From Glycine soja (Eukaryota > Streptophyta > Magnoliopsida > Fabales > Fabaceae): DNA of 64,000 bases. Shown here one piece after another: positions 47,298-59,617 of the stretch (the stretch's first letter is position 1; every line of letters begins with the position of its first letter). A model generated the notes under the pieces. It was not told the DNA's origin. It worked only from the letters and a program-made list of their open reading frames with translations, and ran no database searches. Location of the stretch: positions 27,157,735-27,221,734 of the forward strand of contig NC_041003.1 in assembly GCF_004193775.1 (NCBI RefSeq), given 5' to 3'. A program made the translations under genes and the position numbers.

Positions 47298-49328
47298 AGT
47301 GGTATCAGAGAAGGATTCTTGTATAAAGTTTAAAAACATCAAGAATAGATATGACCTCATCCAACTTTCCATTTACTTAGGAAATTCTATCAATAGGCTC
47401 TTATGTTCAATGGTGAGGGTTATCATTATTGGAAAACCCGAATGCATATCTTTAAAGAAGCCATAGATTTAAAGATATGGGAAGCCAATAAATTTGATTC
47501 CTTTATTCCTACAATGGTAGAGAGAAATGCAACTACATAAAAAAACGAGAGAAGAAAGAAGATGATGATGAAGGAAGAAAGAAGAAGATTCCTCCTTAGT
47601 CCCAAAATGATGAATGCGATCAATCTGGGCATATGAGATTCAATTGTCATGTCTTCAAAAGAAGAATGAAAAATCTGACAAGAGGAATTTTAAAGAGAAG
47701 ATAGAAAAGAAAGGATGCATCACTTGGGAAGATAATGTCATAAATTTTTCAAGGGATTTAGAGAATAAAATCATAAGTCTGTGTATCATGATGAAATACT
47801 ATGAAAACGGAGAAGAGCAAAGTGGATACATTGATAACAATTTCTCCAAACACGTGGCATGCATCAAAGTATATTCATATTTCTCCCCAAGATAAGTGGA
47901 TATGTGATTTATGAAGACAACTAACAAAGGCCACATTTCTCCCCAAGAAAAGTGAATATGTGTTTTATGGAGACAACAAAGGCCACTTGATTAAGAAGTC
48001 CAACAAGTGATATCAAATGATACCAACAGGTCACTTGTCTATGATTGATTACTTTTTATGCTTGTTTTCTACATGAGTTTAGACTGTTCTTGATGATTGT
48101 GACTAAATTTGATTGGTTGTGTTTTATGATTGATTGATTGTTTTTTGATTGATGTGTTTGTCTTTGCTTGATTGGTATTCAATGTTTGTTAGTTTGATTG
48201 ATTGATTATATTTTATATTTGATGAATTGTGTTTGATGATTGTTCTTGATTGAGTTTCGATTGTCTTTGATGGTTGTTCCTGATTGAGTTTTTGATTGTT
48301 TTTAATGAATCTATTAAACTTTTCAAATTAGTCTCATATTTTAAGAAAACTATTACAAATTTAGAAAACTAAATTTTGAAATTGAAATATGAAATATGAA
48401 ATTTGAATTTAAAAATAAAATTTGAAAAGTTAAATTTGAAAATTGAAAATTGAAATTTGAAATTAAAATTTGGAAGTTGGAAGTTGGAAGTAGAAGTTAT
48501 TGGAAGTTGAAAGTTGAAAATGGAAGTTGGATGGTTGAAGTGGAAGTTACTGGAAGTTGAACTTGGAAGTTGAACTTGGAAGTGGAAGTTGGAAGTTGGA
48601 AGTTGGAAGTGGAAATTATTGGAAGTTGAAAGTTGAAAATGGAAGTTGGAAGTTGGAAGTGAAAGTTACTGGAAGTTGGAATTTGAAATTTGAAATTTGA
48701 AAATAGAAATTACTGTCCATAGTTAGTCGATTGTTAATTTAATTAATTTGATTTTAAATGTTTGAAGAATGATTGTATTTTTTTTATGTTTGAAGGTTAT
48801 GTTGATTATTGATTACTTTTGATAATTTTTTTATTATATATTTTTATTTTTTTATAGTGGATATGTATTTTTGTGGGTACAAAATAGTTTGTTTTAATGC
48901 CTTTTGGTATTTCTTGATTGTCATACATTGCAACAAGTGGTAACATTTTTCTCCTCTCTATTCATGATTTGTTTTTGATGTTCACAAAGGGGGAGAGATA
49001 GATAAAAGACATATGAAATCTTTATGAGACAACTTTTTATATATTAAATCTATGAAATCTTCAACTGTCTCATATAAGCAATCATTGCAAAACAAAAGGG
49101 GAGTAAAACTATATACAAATGAATATTTTTTTGTTGTTGTTACTCCTAACCTATAGGTGGTTGTCGTCATCAAATAGGGGGAGAATGTAAATCATGAAGA
49201 TTTTGATGATGTCAAAAAGATCAAGTCTTGGATAATAAGTGTCATCATAAAGGAGAATGTGGATCATGCATTGTTTTGATGATGTCGAAAAGAAATCACT
49301 TGATTGGCATCATCAAAAAGGAGGAGAA
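47298..49328 (+). other. Array internal region 2
   Basis: Same layout as region 1: primer-binding site at 47300-47310, gag relic from about 47351, knuckle remnant near 47608-47650, purine-rich block about 48470-48700, multiplied polypurine tracts before LTR 3. Confidence 0.75.
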
Positions 49329-50068
49329 TGTGAATATATGTATACATGATTTTGATGATGCCAAAAATAAGCGCTTCTCAAGTTTGATCCAAGTCAAGAA
49401 TTCAGAAATTTAGAAAATAACTCCCAAGAGTCACAACTCTTCAGAAAATAACTCCTGAGAGTCACATCTGTTCAAGAGATTTTTTAATAGTCATCAAAGG
49501 CCTATAAATAGGTGACTTGGGACACAAAATGTATGAGAGAGATATTCCAAGAGAACTTCATTGTCAAATGCTCTCTCAAAAGAAACTTTTGGGCAAACAC
49601 TTGCAAATCCATTAAGAGTTTTTCCATGAACTTCAATTGTAATATCCTTCTCTTCAAGAGAGAGTTCTTCTTTCTTTCTTCTCATTCAAAGAGATTGATT
49701 AAGGGACTGAGGGTCTCTTAAGTTTTAAGGATTCCTGAACACAAGGGATGGGTTGTCCTTGTGTGGTTCAGACTTTGTAAACGGATTTTTACAAAGGAAT
49801 TGGAAAATCTCAAGTGGGTTACTTGAGTACTGGACGTATGCACGGACTTTGCCGAACCAGTACAAAAATTGTGTTTTCATTCTCTCTTCCCTTATCTATT
49901 TCATTTTATTGCAATCAATTTTGTCTTGCATGTTTAAAGAACATTAAGAAATTGATTGCTGCTTCTTGTGCATTCTGAGCCTATCTCTTCTTTTAGAAGG
50001 GGGCTAAAAGTTTGTTAGTGGGAAATTAATTCACGCCTTCTTAAGATTTATGAGGCCACATGTCTACA
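49329..50068 (+). repeat. Array LTR 3 (740 bp)
   Basis: Starts TGTGAATATATG, ends CATGTCTACA (one A fewer than LTRs 1, 2 and 5). TATA box TATAAATA at 49503-49510. Confidence 0.9.
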
Positions 50069-52076
50069 AGTGGTATCAGAGTAGGATTCTTGTATAAAGC
50101 TTAAAAAATTCAAGAATAAATATGACCTCATCCAACTTTCCATTTCCTTAGGAAATTCTATCAATAGGCTCTTATGTTCAATGATGAGGGTTATCATTAT
50201 TGAAAACCCGAATGCAGATCTTTAAAGAAGTCATAGATTTAAAGATATGGGAAGCCATTAAATTTGATTCCTTTATTCCTACAATGGTAGAGAGAAATGA
50301 AACTCCATAAAAAAAACTAGAGAAGAAAGAAGATGATGAAGAAAGAAGAAAGAAGAAGATTCCTCCTTAGCCCCAAAATGCTGAATGCGATCAATCTGGG
50401 TACATGAGATTCAATTGTCCTGTCTTCAAAAGAAGAATGAAAAATCTGACAAGAGGAATTTCAAAGAGAAGAAAGAAAAGAAAGGATACATCACTTGGGA
50501 AGATAATGTCATAAATTTTTCAAGTGATTTAGAGAATAAAATCATAAGTCTGTGTATCATGATGAAATACTATGAAAACGGAGAAGAGAAAAGTTGATAC
50601 ATTGATAGCAATTTCTCCAAACACATGGCATGCATCAAAGTATATTCATATTTCTCCCCAAGATAAGTGGATATGTGATTTATGAAGACAACTAACAAAT
50701 GCCACATTTCTCCCTAGGAAAAGTGAATATGTGATTGATGGAGACAACAAAGGCCACTTGATCAACAAGTTTAACAAGTGATATCAAATGATACCAACAG
50801 GTCACTTGTCTTTGATTGATTACTTTTGATGCTTGTTTTCTACTTGAGTTTAGACTGTTCTTAATGATTATGATTGAATTTGATTGGTTGAGTTTGATGA
50901 TTGATTGATTATGTTTTTTGATTGATGTGTTTGTCTTTGCTTGATTGATATTCAATGTTTGTTAGTTTGATTGTTTGATTATATTTTATATTTGATTAAT
51001 TGTGTTTGATGATTGTTCTTGATTGAGTTTTGATTGTCTTTGATGGTTGTTCCTATTTGAGTTTTTGATTGTCTTTAAAGAATCTATTAAACTTTTCAAA
51101 TTAGTTTCATATTTTAAGAAAACTATTACAAATTTGGAAAAGGAAATTTTGAAATTGAAATTTGAAATATGAAATTTGAATTTCAAAATTGAAATTTGAA
51201 AAGTTGAATTTGAAAATTGAAATTTGAAATTAAAATTTGGAAGTTGGATGTTGGAAGTAGAAGTTATTGGAAGTTGAAAGTTGAAAATGGAAGTTGGAAG
51301 TTGGAAGTGGAAGTTACTGGAAGTTGAAGTTGGAAGTGGAAATTATTGGAAGTTGAAAGTTGAAAATGGAAGTTGGAAGTTATTGAAAGTTGAAAATGGA
51401 AGTTGGAAGTTGGAAGTGGAAGTTATTGGACGTTGAAGTTGGAAGTTGGAATTTGAAATTTCAAATTTGAAAATTGAAACTTGAAAATAGAAATTATTGT
51501 GCATAGATAGTTGATTGTTAATTTAATTAATTTTATTTGAAATGTTTGATGAATGATTGTAGTCGTTTGTGTTTGAAGGTTATGTTTATTATTGATTACT
51601 TTTGATGATTTTTTACTATATATTTTGATTGTTTTATAGTGGATATGTATTTTTGTGGGTGCAAAATAGTTTGTTTCAATGCTTTTTGGTATCACTTGAT
51701 TCTCATTTATTGCAACAAGTGGTAACATTTTTCTCCTCTCTATTCATGATTTGTTTTTGATGTTGGAAAAGGGGGAAAGATAGATAAAAGATATATCAAA
51801 TCTTCAACTATCTCATATAAGCAATCATTGCAAAACAAAGGGGGAGTAAAACTATAAACAAATGGATATTTTTTTGTTGTTTTTGCTCCTAACCTATAGG
51901 TGGTTGTCATCATCAAACAGGGGAGAATGTAAATCATGATGATTTTGATGATGTCAAAAAGATCAAGTCTTGGATAATGAGTGTCATCATCAAAAAGGGG
52001 GAGAATGTGGATCATGCATTATTTTGATGATGTCGAAAAGAAATCACTTGATTGTCATCATCAAAATGGGGGACAA
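50069..52076 (+). other. Array internal region 3
   Basis: Primer-binding site at 50071-50081. The gag relic and knuckle remnant continue as a Lys-rich, then acidic segment (KSDKRNFKEKKEKKGYITWE). Purine-rich block about 51230-51450. Confidence 0.75.
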
Positions 52077-52816
52077 TATGAATATATGTATACATGATTT
52101 TGATGATGCCAAAGATAAGCGCTTCTCAAGTTTGATCCAAGTCAAGAATTCAGAAATTCAGAAAATAACTCCCAAGAGTCACAACTCTTCAGAAAATAAC
52201 TCCTAAGAGTTACATCTGTTCAAGAGATTTTTGAATGGTCATCAAAGGCCTATGAATAGGTGACTTGGGACACAAAATGTATGAAATAGATATTCCAATA
52301 GAACTTCATTGTCAAATGCTCTCTCAAAAGAAACTCTTGGGCAAACACTTGCAAATCCATTAAGAGTTTCTCCATGAACTTCAATTGTAATATCCTTCTC
52401 TTCAAGAGAGAATTTTTCTTTCTTTCTTCTCATTCAAAGAGATTGATTCAGGGACTGAGGATCTCTTAAGTTATAAGGATTCCTGAAGAAAAGGGATGGG
52501 TTGTCCCTGTGTGGTTTAGACTTTGTAAACGGATTTTTACAAAGAGAGTGGAAAATCTCAAGTGGGTTACTTGAGTACTAGACGTAGGCACGGACTTTAC
52601 CGAACCAATATAAAAACTGTGTTTGCATTCTCTCTTCCCTTATCTCTTTCATTTTATTGCAATCAATTTTGTCTTGCATGTTTAAGGAACATTATTAAAT
52701 TGATTGTTGCTTCTTCTGCATTCTGAGCCTATCTCTTCTTTTAGAAGGGGGTTAAAAGTTTGTTAGTGGGAAATTAATTCACCCCTTCTTAAGATTTCCA
52801 AGGCCACATGTCTACA
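52077..52816 (+). repeat. Array LTR 4 (740 bp), mutated terminus and TATA
   Basis: Starts TATGAATATATG instead of TG and ends TCTACA. The TATA box reads TATGAATA at 52251. Confidence 0.88.
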
Positions 52817-54177
52817 AGTGGTATCAGAGCAGAATTCTTGTATAAAGTTTAAAAACTTCAAGAATAGATATGACCTCATCCAACTTTCCTTTTCTTGAGG
52901 AAATTCTATCAATAGGCTTTTATGTTCAATGGTGAGGGTTATCATTATTGGAAAACCCAAATGCAGATCTTTAAAGAAGTCATAGATTTAAAGATATGGA
53001 AGCCATTAAATTTGATTCCTTTATTCCTACAATGGTAGCGAGAAATACAACTACATAAAAAACTAGAGAAGAAAGAAGATGATGATGAAAGAAGAAAGAA
53101 GAAGATTCCTCCTTAGTCCCAAAATGCTGAATGCAATCAATCTGGGCACATGAGATTCAATTGTCTTGTCTTCAAAAGAAGAATGAAAAATCATACAAGA
53201 GGAATTTCAAAGAGAAGAAAGAAAAGAAATGATACATCTTTGGGAAGATAATGTCATAAATTCTTCAAGTGATTTAGAGAATAAAATCATAAGTTTGGGT
53301 ATCATGATGAAAGACTATGAAAACGGAGAAGAGCAAAGTCGATAAATTGATAGCAATTTCTCCAAACACATGGCATGCATCAAAGTATATTCATATTTCT
53401 CCCTAAGATAAGTGGATATGTGATTTATGAAGACAACAAACGAAGGCATTTCTCCTCAAGAAAAGTGAATATGTGATTTATGGAGACAACAAAGGCCACT
53501 TGATCAACAAGTCCAACAAGTGATATCAAATGATACCAGCAGGTCACTTGTCTTTGATTGATTACTTTTGATGTTTATTTTCTACTTGAGTTTAGATTGT
53601 TTTTTATTATTGTGATTGAATTTGATTGGTTGTGTTTGATGATTGACTGATTGTGTGTTTTGATTGATGTGTTTGTCTTTGCTTGATTGATATTCAATGT
53701 TTGTTAGTTTGATTGAATGATTATATTTTATATTTGATTAATTGTGTTTGATGATTGTTGTTGATTGTGTTTTGATTGTCTTTGATGGTTGTTCCTGATT
53801 GAGTTTTTGATTGTCTTTAAAGAATCTATTAAACTTTTCAAATTAGTTTCATATTTTAAGAAAACTATTTCAAATTCAGAAAAGGAAATTTTGAAATTGA
53901 AATTTGAAATTTGAAAAGTTAAATTTGAAAATTGAAATTTCAAATTAAAATTTGGATGTTGGAAGTGGAAGTTACTGGAAGTTGAAGTTGGAAGTCGAAG
54001 TTACTAGAAGTATCAAAAAGGGGGAGAATGTAAATCATGAAGATTTTGATGATGTAAAAAAGATCAAGCCTTGGATAATGAGTGTCGTCATAAAAAAGGG
54101 GAAGAATGTGGATCATGCATTATTTTGATGATGTTGAAAGGAAATCACTTGATTGTCATCATCAAAAAGGGGAAGAA
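52817..54177 (+). other. Array internal region 4, deleted
   Basis: Primer-binding site TGGTATCAGAGC at 52819-52830, the best match of the four. Gag relic from about 52870. The purine-rich block is cut short at about 54012 and joined to the polypurine-tract repeats. Confidence 0.72.
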
Positions 54178-54918
54178 TATGAATGTATGTATACATGATT
54201 TTGATGATGCCAAAGATAAACGCTTCTCAAGTTTAATACGAGTCAAGAATTCAGAAATTTAGAAAATAACTCGCAAGAGTCACAACTCTTCAAAAAATAA
54301 CTCCTGAGGGTCACATCTGTTCTTGAGATTTTTGAATGGTCATCAAAGGCCTATAAATAGGTGACTTGGGACACAAAATGTATAAGAGAGATATTCCAAG
54401 AGAACTTCATTACTAAATGCTCTCTCAAAAGAAACTCTTGGGCAAACACTTGCAAATCCATTAAGAGTTTCTCCATGAACTTCAATTGTAATATCCTTCT
54501 CTTCAAGAGAGAATTCTTCTTTCTTTCTTCTCATTCAAAGAGATTGATTAAGGGATTGAGGGTCTCTTAAGTTGTAAGGATTCCTGAACACAAGGGATGG
54601 GTTGCCCCTGTGTGGTGTAGACTTTGTAAACAGATTTTTACAAAGGGAGTGGAAAATCTCAAGTGGGTTGCTAGAGTACTAGACGTAGGCAAGGACTTTG
54701 CCAAACCACTATAATAACTATGTTTGGATTCTCTCTTCCCTTGTCTCTTTCATTTTTTTGCAATCAATTATGTCTTGCATGTTTAAAGAACATTATTAAA
54801 TTGATTGCTGCTTCTTCTGCATTCTGAGCCTATCTCTTCTTTTAGAAGGGGTTTAAAAGTTTGTTAGTGGGAAATTAATTCACCCCTTCTTAAGATTTCT
54901 GAGGCCACATGTCTAACA
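54178..54918 (+). repeat. Array LTR 5 (741 bp)
   Basis: Starts TATGAATGTATG and ends TCTAACA directly before the ACATT duplication. TATA box TATAAATA at 54352-54359. Confidence 0.9.
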
Positions 54919-55064
54919 ACATTCACCTTCAAACAAACATTTTGGTCAGACAAAGCTTTCTCTTCATGGAACAGATCAAAACTGATCTATTGGCCTTCTA
55001 TGGCCATTTGTAGTTTCTTCTTCCCCATGTCTACCACACAACTTGCGATAGACATAAACAGTCA

Positions 55065-56410
55065 TCAATGAATTAGGGGAATGTCAGCATCTTCTTCTAT
55101 GTCCATCACTACAAAATCAGCTGGAAAGATCAAATGTTTGACCCTAACCAGAACGTCTTCAATCACTCCACAGGGTCTTGTGATGGAGCGATCAGCCAAC
55201 TGTAAGGTCATGCGAGTGGGCATTATCTCTAACTCTCCAAGTTGCTGGCACATGGAGAGTGGCATTAAATTGATATTGGCTCCCAAGTCAATGAGAGCCT
55301 TGCCGATTGCAACTTCACCAATAGAACATGGTATTGTGACACTTCCTGGATCCTTATGCTTTGGTGGAAGGATACGTTGAATAACAACACTGCAATTTCC
55401 TTCCATAATTATCGTGTCACTGTGGATATACCGTTCTTCTTCGTTAGCATGTCTTTTAAAAATTTGGCATAGAGTGGCATCTGTTGGAGAGCTTCTCCAA
55501 AAGGCAATGTGATCTCCAGCTTCTTGAAGATGTCAAGAAATTTGGCTAAGTGTCGCTCTTTATCCTTCTTGGAAGGTACCAATGGATATGGCACCTCCTT
55601 GCCTTTAGCTGGAGTAATATCTCTCTTTTTCTCTCTTGAAATCTCATTCTTGCTTTTCTTTCTTTCCTCAACCTTCTCTTTTTCTTTTTCATTTTTCTGA
55701 TTTTTTTCTTTTTCTACTTCTTTTTCTTTTTCTTGTCGTTTTTCTTTGTCTTCCTTCATCTTTATTTCTATTTCACTCTCTTTTATTGGTGTCTCTCTCT
55801 CCTGTTGTTCATCTTCATCTTCCACAACTTCCTCAAGTTCAACTAAGTCAGAAATGGGTTCAAGTGCAGGCTCAGCTGCTAGCTATTGTTTATGCTCCTC
55901 CACCTTCTTATCAGCTTTTCCTTCATCAACATGGGTTGCCATTCTGCTCCTTGTCATGACAGCTTTGCACTCCTCTTTTGGATTTTTCTCGATGTTAGTA
56001 CTAAAGCTGCTTGATGGTCGATCCGCCAATTGTTTAGCCAGTTGTTCCACTTGGATTTCCAGATTCTTTATGGCAGACTCTGTGCTCTTATGGTTTGACA
56101 TAGATACTTGCATGAATTGAGCAAGAGTCTCTTCCAGCTTCGTTGTTCGATCATAGAGACTAGGCCCTTGTTGTTGCATCCTTGTGGACGGTCCACCCTG
56201 GTCTTTGTTGAAAGGATTTCCAGGGTGATTTCTCCACTGTCCATACTGTTGATTATACTACTGGCCATGCTAGAATCCAGAGAATCCACCTGCATTGAAA
56301 TTGTGTCTTGGCTGGTTCCCCATATAATTGACTTCATGAGTTGGTTCTTCATTGGGGATACAACAGCCAGAATCATGAGCTCCACCACAGATGGCACACC
56401 TTGCGACTTG
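55065..56410 (-). pseudogene. Athila-like gag C-terminal part and aspartic protease
   Basis: Reading the minus strand: a CCHC-type knuckle (CAICGGAHDSGCC, about 56370-56408), a Gly/Asn/Gln-rich segment, a coiled-coil segment (about 55950-56160, TKLEETLAQFMQVS), a Lys/Glu repeat region (55600-55825), then the retropepsin with the active-site motif ALIDLGANINLMPLS and the flap-like VVIQRILPPKHKDPGSVTIP (55065-55406). A stop (TAG) at 55883-55885, others upstream, and a frameshift near 55435 break the frame. The capsid part upstream is lost at the junction. Family role: particle protein and its processing protease. The protease is followed by a short tail, not by reverse transcriptase. Confidence 0.82.
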
Positions 56411-59117
56411 CAATCAGACCCCTCCACTCCTATCCTAGAGATACCAGAGGACCCGACTACACCAGGCCTGACTCTGAACACTTCTCCTCCAGCTACTCCA
56501 GTCACAAGAATTCTAAATTCCTAATGATGCTTTTTGGATTGTTATTATTATGATTATAGTTTCAGTACATTGGTTTTTCAGTGATTTTGGTTAATGTTTA
56601 TATTCACTAATGTTTTTATTTATGGTTAGGTTGTATGCTTATCCTGAAACATATGGAACAGTTTGACTTGATTTTGATGATTATGCAGTGAAACACTTTT
56701 ATCTTTTTGTGAAAATTGGTGTATGAATTGATTTTGGTTTGAATGCATGATTATGATGGAGTTTGTGTTTCTTTTCATAAGTTTGAGCAAGTATGTATGT
56801 TAGAAAAAGAAAGAACATGTAAATTTGGAATTAGAACTGTTAAGCAATAGACAGGTTGATTGAGAAAGAAAAGCTTGAACCATAACCGGTGAGAGTGTGA
56901 TCTTAAACTATGAGTGAACGACTAGCTTTGAGTAATAGTCTTTGCATCAATCTCTGAAATTTAGAAGGAAATGTATGAATGAGGACATGATGAAGGCCAT
57001 GATTGTGTATATACAAGCCAATTGACCCCAAATTTGGGGGAGTGGAGTTGATTGGGATGTAAAGTAAAAGGTAAAGCATCAGCACACATAACAAATAAGT
57101 TGTGTTAAAAAAAACAAAATCAAAAGAAAATGTGTGTTGTTGTAATAAGGTCAAATGCAAATTCAAGTGAAAGGCTAGTGAGTAAGCCAATTGTATTGAA
57201 AAGAACATTTGGATAAATCTAGGATATATGCTCTCTTAGAATCTAAGCCTTTGAATCCTAGAAAAACCAATGATTTTTTGTAGCCAAGCCTCACTACAAG
57301 CCTATAAAATTCCTTCTGATTCTATTTATGCATTTCTGACTTGATGACATGAGATGAAATTCAAAGATTGGATCTCTTGCTAGTTGTTAATTATGAATAG
57401 CCTAAACACTTGTGCTTGAGTGAAACAAAAGCCGTGAGACTGTGGTTTAAGCTACTTTCCTTGATATCTGTCTTATGCCTAACTGCATCTAATTGTATAG
57501 GTTACATTTTATTCTTCTCTTTGAATGACTGCATGCTTTTTGAAAGACAAATGATGTGAGCATTTTGCTTCATTCTCGTATCATGCAATCAATAACTTTT
57601 GTGCATACACCTTTGTTCATAGTCACTGCATGCTATTGTCACTTGGGGACCAATGAGTTGTTCTATATTTGCTTGAGGACAAGCAAAACTGTAAATTTGG
57701 GGGAGTTTTTAGTCGATGAATACGACTAACTTTTGTGTATAAAACCTATGTAAATTGTATCAAACTCCTCCAATTTATGGTTGTTCTGTAGTATTGTAAT
57801 TACTTTTTGTTAAATATAGGTAATAAATACTTAGTATGTCCATTTTGTGTGTTTAATAATCATTTTCTCTCAATTTCAGGTTAATTAGGCAAGTTTGTGA
57901 AGTGCTGATTTTCCCTCTCTCGCTAAGCCAATCTTCTGGCTTAGCGAGCCATCCGCTGAGCGCAACACTCCTCGACTGAGCGCGAGGAAGAATCTGGAAG
58001 AAGGATGAGTTGTGCATTTGCACTAAGCGAAGGGTCATCTAGCGAAGCGCACCGCTTCAGTCCATCCGCTAAGCGAGAAAAGCATGTGTTAAGCCAAAAT
58101 CCACTAATGAGCACTAAGCGGTCCAGAGTTGCGCTAAGCGTGCAAGCACGAACAAAGCCACCTATTTAAGAATGAAATCAGATTTTGGAGGGGAGTTTGA
58201 GCCTTTTCTTGAAGCTTCTGCGTGTCTAGGGTTTTCTAGAGAGAGAAAGGTCCAAGTTCCAGAGAGTTTGAAAGATTTTGCTGTGTGAAGACCTGCAGAG
58301 AATCGAGTTTGAAGAGGAAGTCGTCCTAAGAGCTTGAGATGAGTTTGTGAGTGATTGTGAGGTCCTAGAGGTGGAGGAGACATCCCCACCACTTGTATTT
58401 CTTCAATTCTTCATCTTTTTCTTTTGTTTGTTGTAAAGGAAGCTTCCCAGTTATGGAGAGCTAAATCCTCTATTGGTTCTTCCTTATAGGTACTTGATGT
58501 AAATACCTGTATATCTATTTAATGATGTTTTGTGTGTTCACTGTGCTATCAGAACTTTATTCTACCATGCTTTTTCCTTGATCACGTAGATGCATGTGTT
58601 TTTAGGATCATTCAACAGTGGAAACTGGTCTAATTCTTAGAACTTGACAGGACAGGGCTAGTTTATCGTATTATCACGAGGGATCGGGGTACGGTAACCT
58701 AGTTGTTGTATGTTTGTCTTAATGCGTTCTGGTCGAGTTTAGTCCAACAAGAGGAATCCGCGGATGATGGCTGATCAGGATTAGGCTAGACTATCATGAG
58801 GAATCGGGGTTTAGCATTTCAGGAGACACCATAGAACACATGAGCATTGTAAAGTAGAGAATATCCTTTAAACATCAGGCAGCTATCAGGAAGACCAACG
58901 TGTTGTCTACTTGTTTTTACGCAACATTACTCATGTGATTTTCCTTTTTAATAGTTAGTTTACACACCTGTTCATAGTAAACATATCTTTTTTTATACTA
59001 GACACCTATTCACTGAAGTAGCTTTACCATGTAACACAAGTTCCCCGAGAGTTCGATACTCGATTCTTACTGTTTTATACTACTTGCGTGATCCGGTGCA
59101 CTTGCCGCGATCGAACA
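56411..59117 (+). mobile_element. 3' end of a second Athila-like element, plus strand
   Basis: Begins in the tail of an ORF3-like protein (56412-56524, reading SDPSTPILEIPEDPTTPGLT to a stop), followed by the untranslated region with CCCCAAATTTGGGGGAG (57026-57042), polypurine tract and 3' LTR. It lies head to head with the minus-strand element. Its sequence is related to, but clearly diverged from, 36154-39014. Confidence 0.65.
57707..59117 (+). repeat. 3' LTR of second Athila-like element (edges approximate)
   Basis: Preceded by AAATTTGGGGGAGTT (to about 57706). It starts TTTTAGTCGATGAATACGAC where the other LTR has TGTTAGTCG. GCTAAGCG-type motifs at 57920-58140. The end is placed at GATCGAACA by comparison with 36154; no duplication could be tested. 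Confidence 0.6.
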
Positions 59118-59612
59118 ATGACACGCATATAATAATGATGATTAGAAATTTATGCAAAACTGATCATGCATGCACCCATGCGGACACTCAAGCATCAAGT
59201 TTTGTGACCTTGCAACACTAAGGCTTAGGGTTCATTTTCCCCCATTCAAATTAATCCAATGTTTCTAAAACAATGTTCTTTATCAAGTTATGCACACGTC
59301 CGAGCCCATTTTACACTTTCGGGAAAAACTTTCATTGCATTCACCCTTTAGGTGCACACACATTTTTTTTCAAAAATCCTTTTATGTTTTGACCCGCGAA
59401 TTTCCAAAGAAAACTAGCAGTCATTTTTCTTTCAAAAGTGCATTGACTTTTTAGTTTTCTTTCTCTTAGATTTTTCTTTCAATCAATTTCTCTTAAGCCT
59501 TTAAAGGATTAGAAACGGTTTGCAACCCAGGCACAGTTGGTACCCGAGATTACACTTTATCGAAAGAAATAAAAGACATGCTATAAAAATACACAAGACT
59601 TCTATTTTTGGT
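59118..59612. other. Unassigned retroelement-like DNA
   Basis: No open frame; probably the untranslated part of the Athila-like debris that continues at 61323, since the solo LTR between them has a clean duplication. Confidence 0.35.
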
Positions 59613-59617
59613 GTTTC

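Larger units (their letters stand above)
43798..54918 (+). mobile_element. Copia-type array: five LTRs and four internal regions, one TSD (ACATT)
   Basis: LTRs at 43798-44497, 46557-47297, 49329-50068, 52077-52816 and 54178-54918 alternate with internal regions of 2059, 2031, 2008 and 1361 bp. Exact ACATT lies at 43793-43797 and 54919-54923, and none is seen at the inner LTR edges. Each of the first four LTRs is followed by a primer-binding site (TGGTATCAGAG). Internal regions hold only a decayed gag and low-complexity DNA, with no pol, so the element is non-autonomous. The fourth internal region has lost about 650 bp near 54010. Confidence 0.92.
36154..56410 (-). mobile_element. Athila-like Ty3/gypsy element lacking pol, with two later insertions
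   Basis: Minus-strand order: gag (truncated at about 56410), protease, short tail, spacer with GCTTAGCG motifs, ORF3-like pseudogene, long untranslated part, polypurine tract, 3' LTR. After subtracting the five-LTR array (43798-54918) and the solo LTR (41070-42756), about 7.4 kb remains. The two sides of each insertion join with only the target duplication repeated. Reverse transcriptase, RNase H and integrase are absent, so the element depended on a relative for movement. The 5' LTR is missing because of the junction at about 56410. Confidence 0.75.

Noticed and set aside
55636..56120. Plus-strand frames opposite the gag gene
   Set aside because: Shadows of the minus-strand gag; Phe/Leu/Ser-rich because the gag strand is Lys/Glu-rich.
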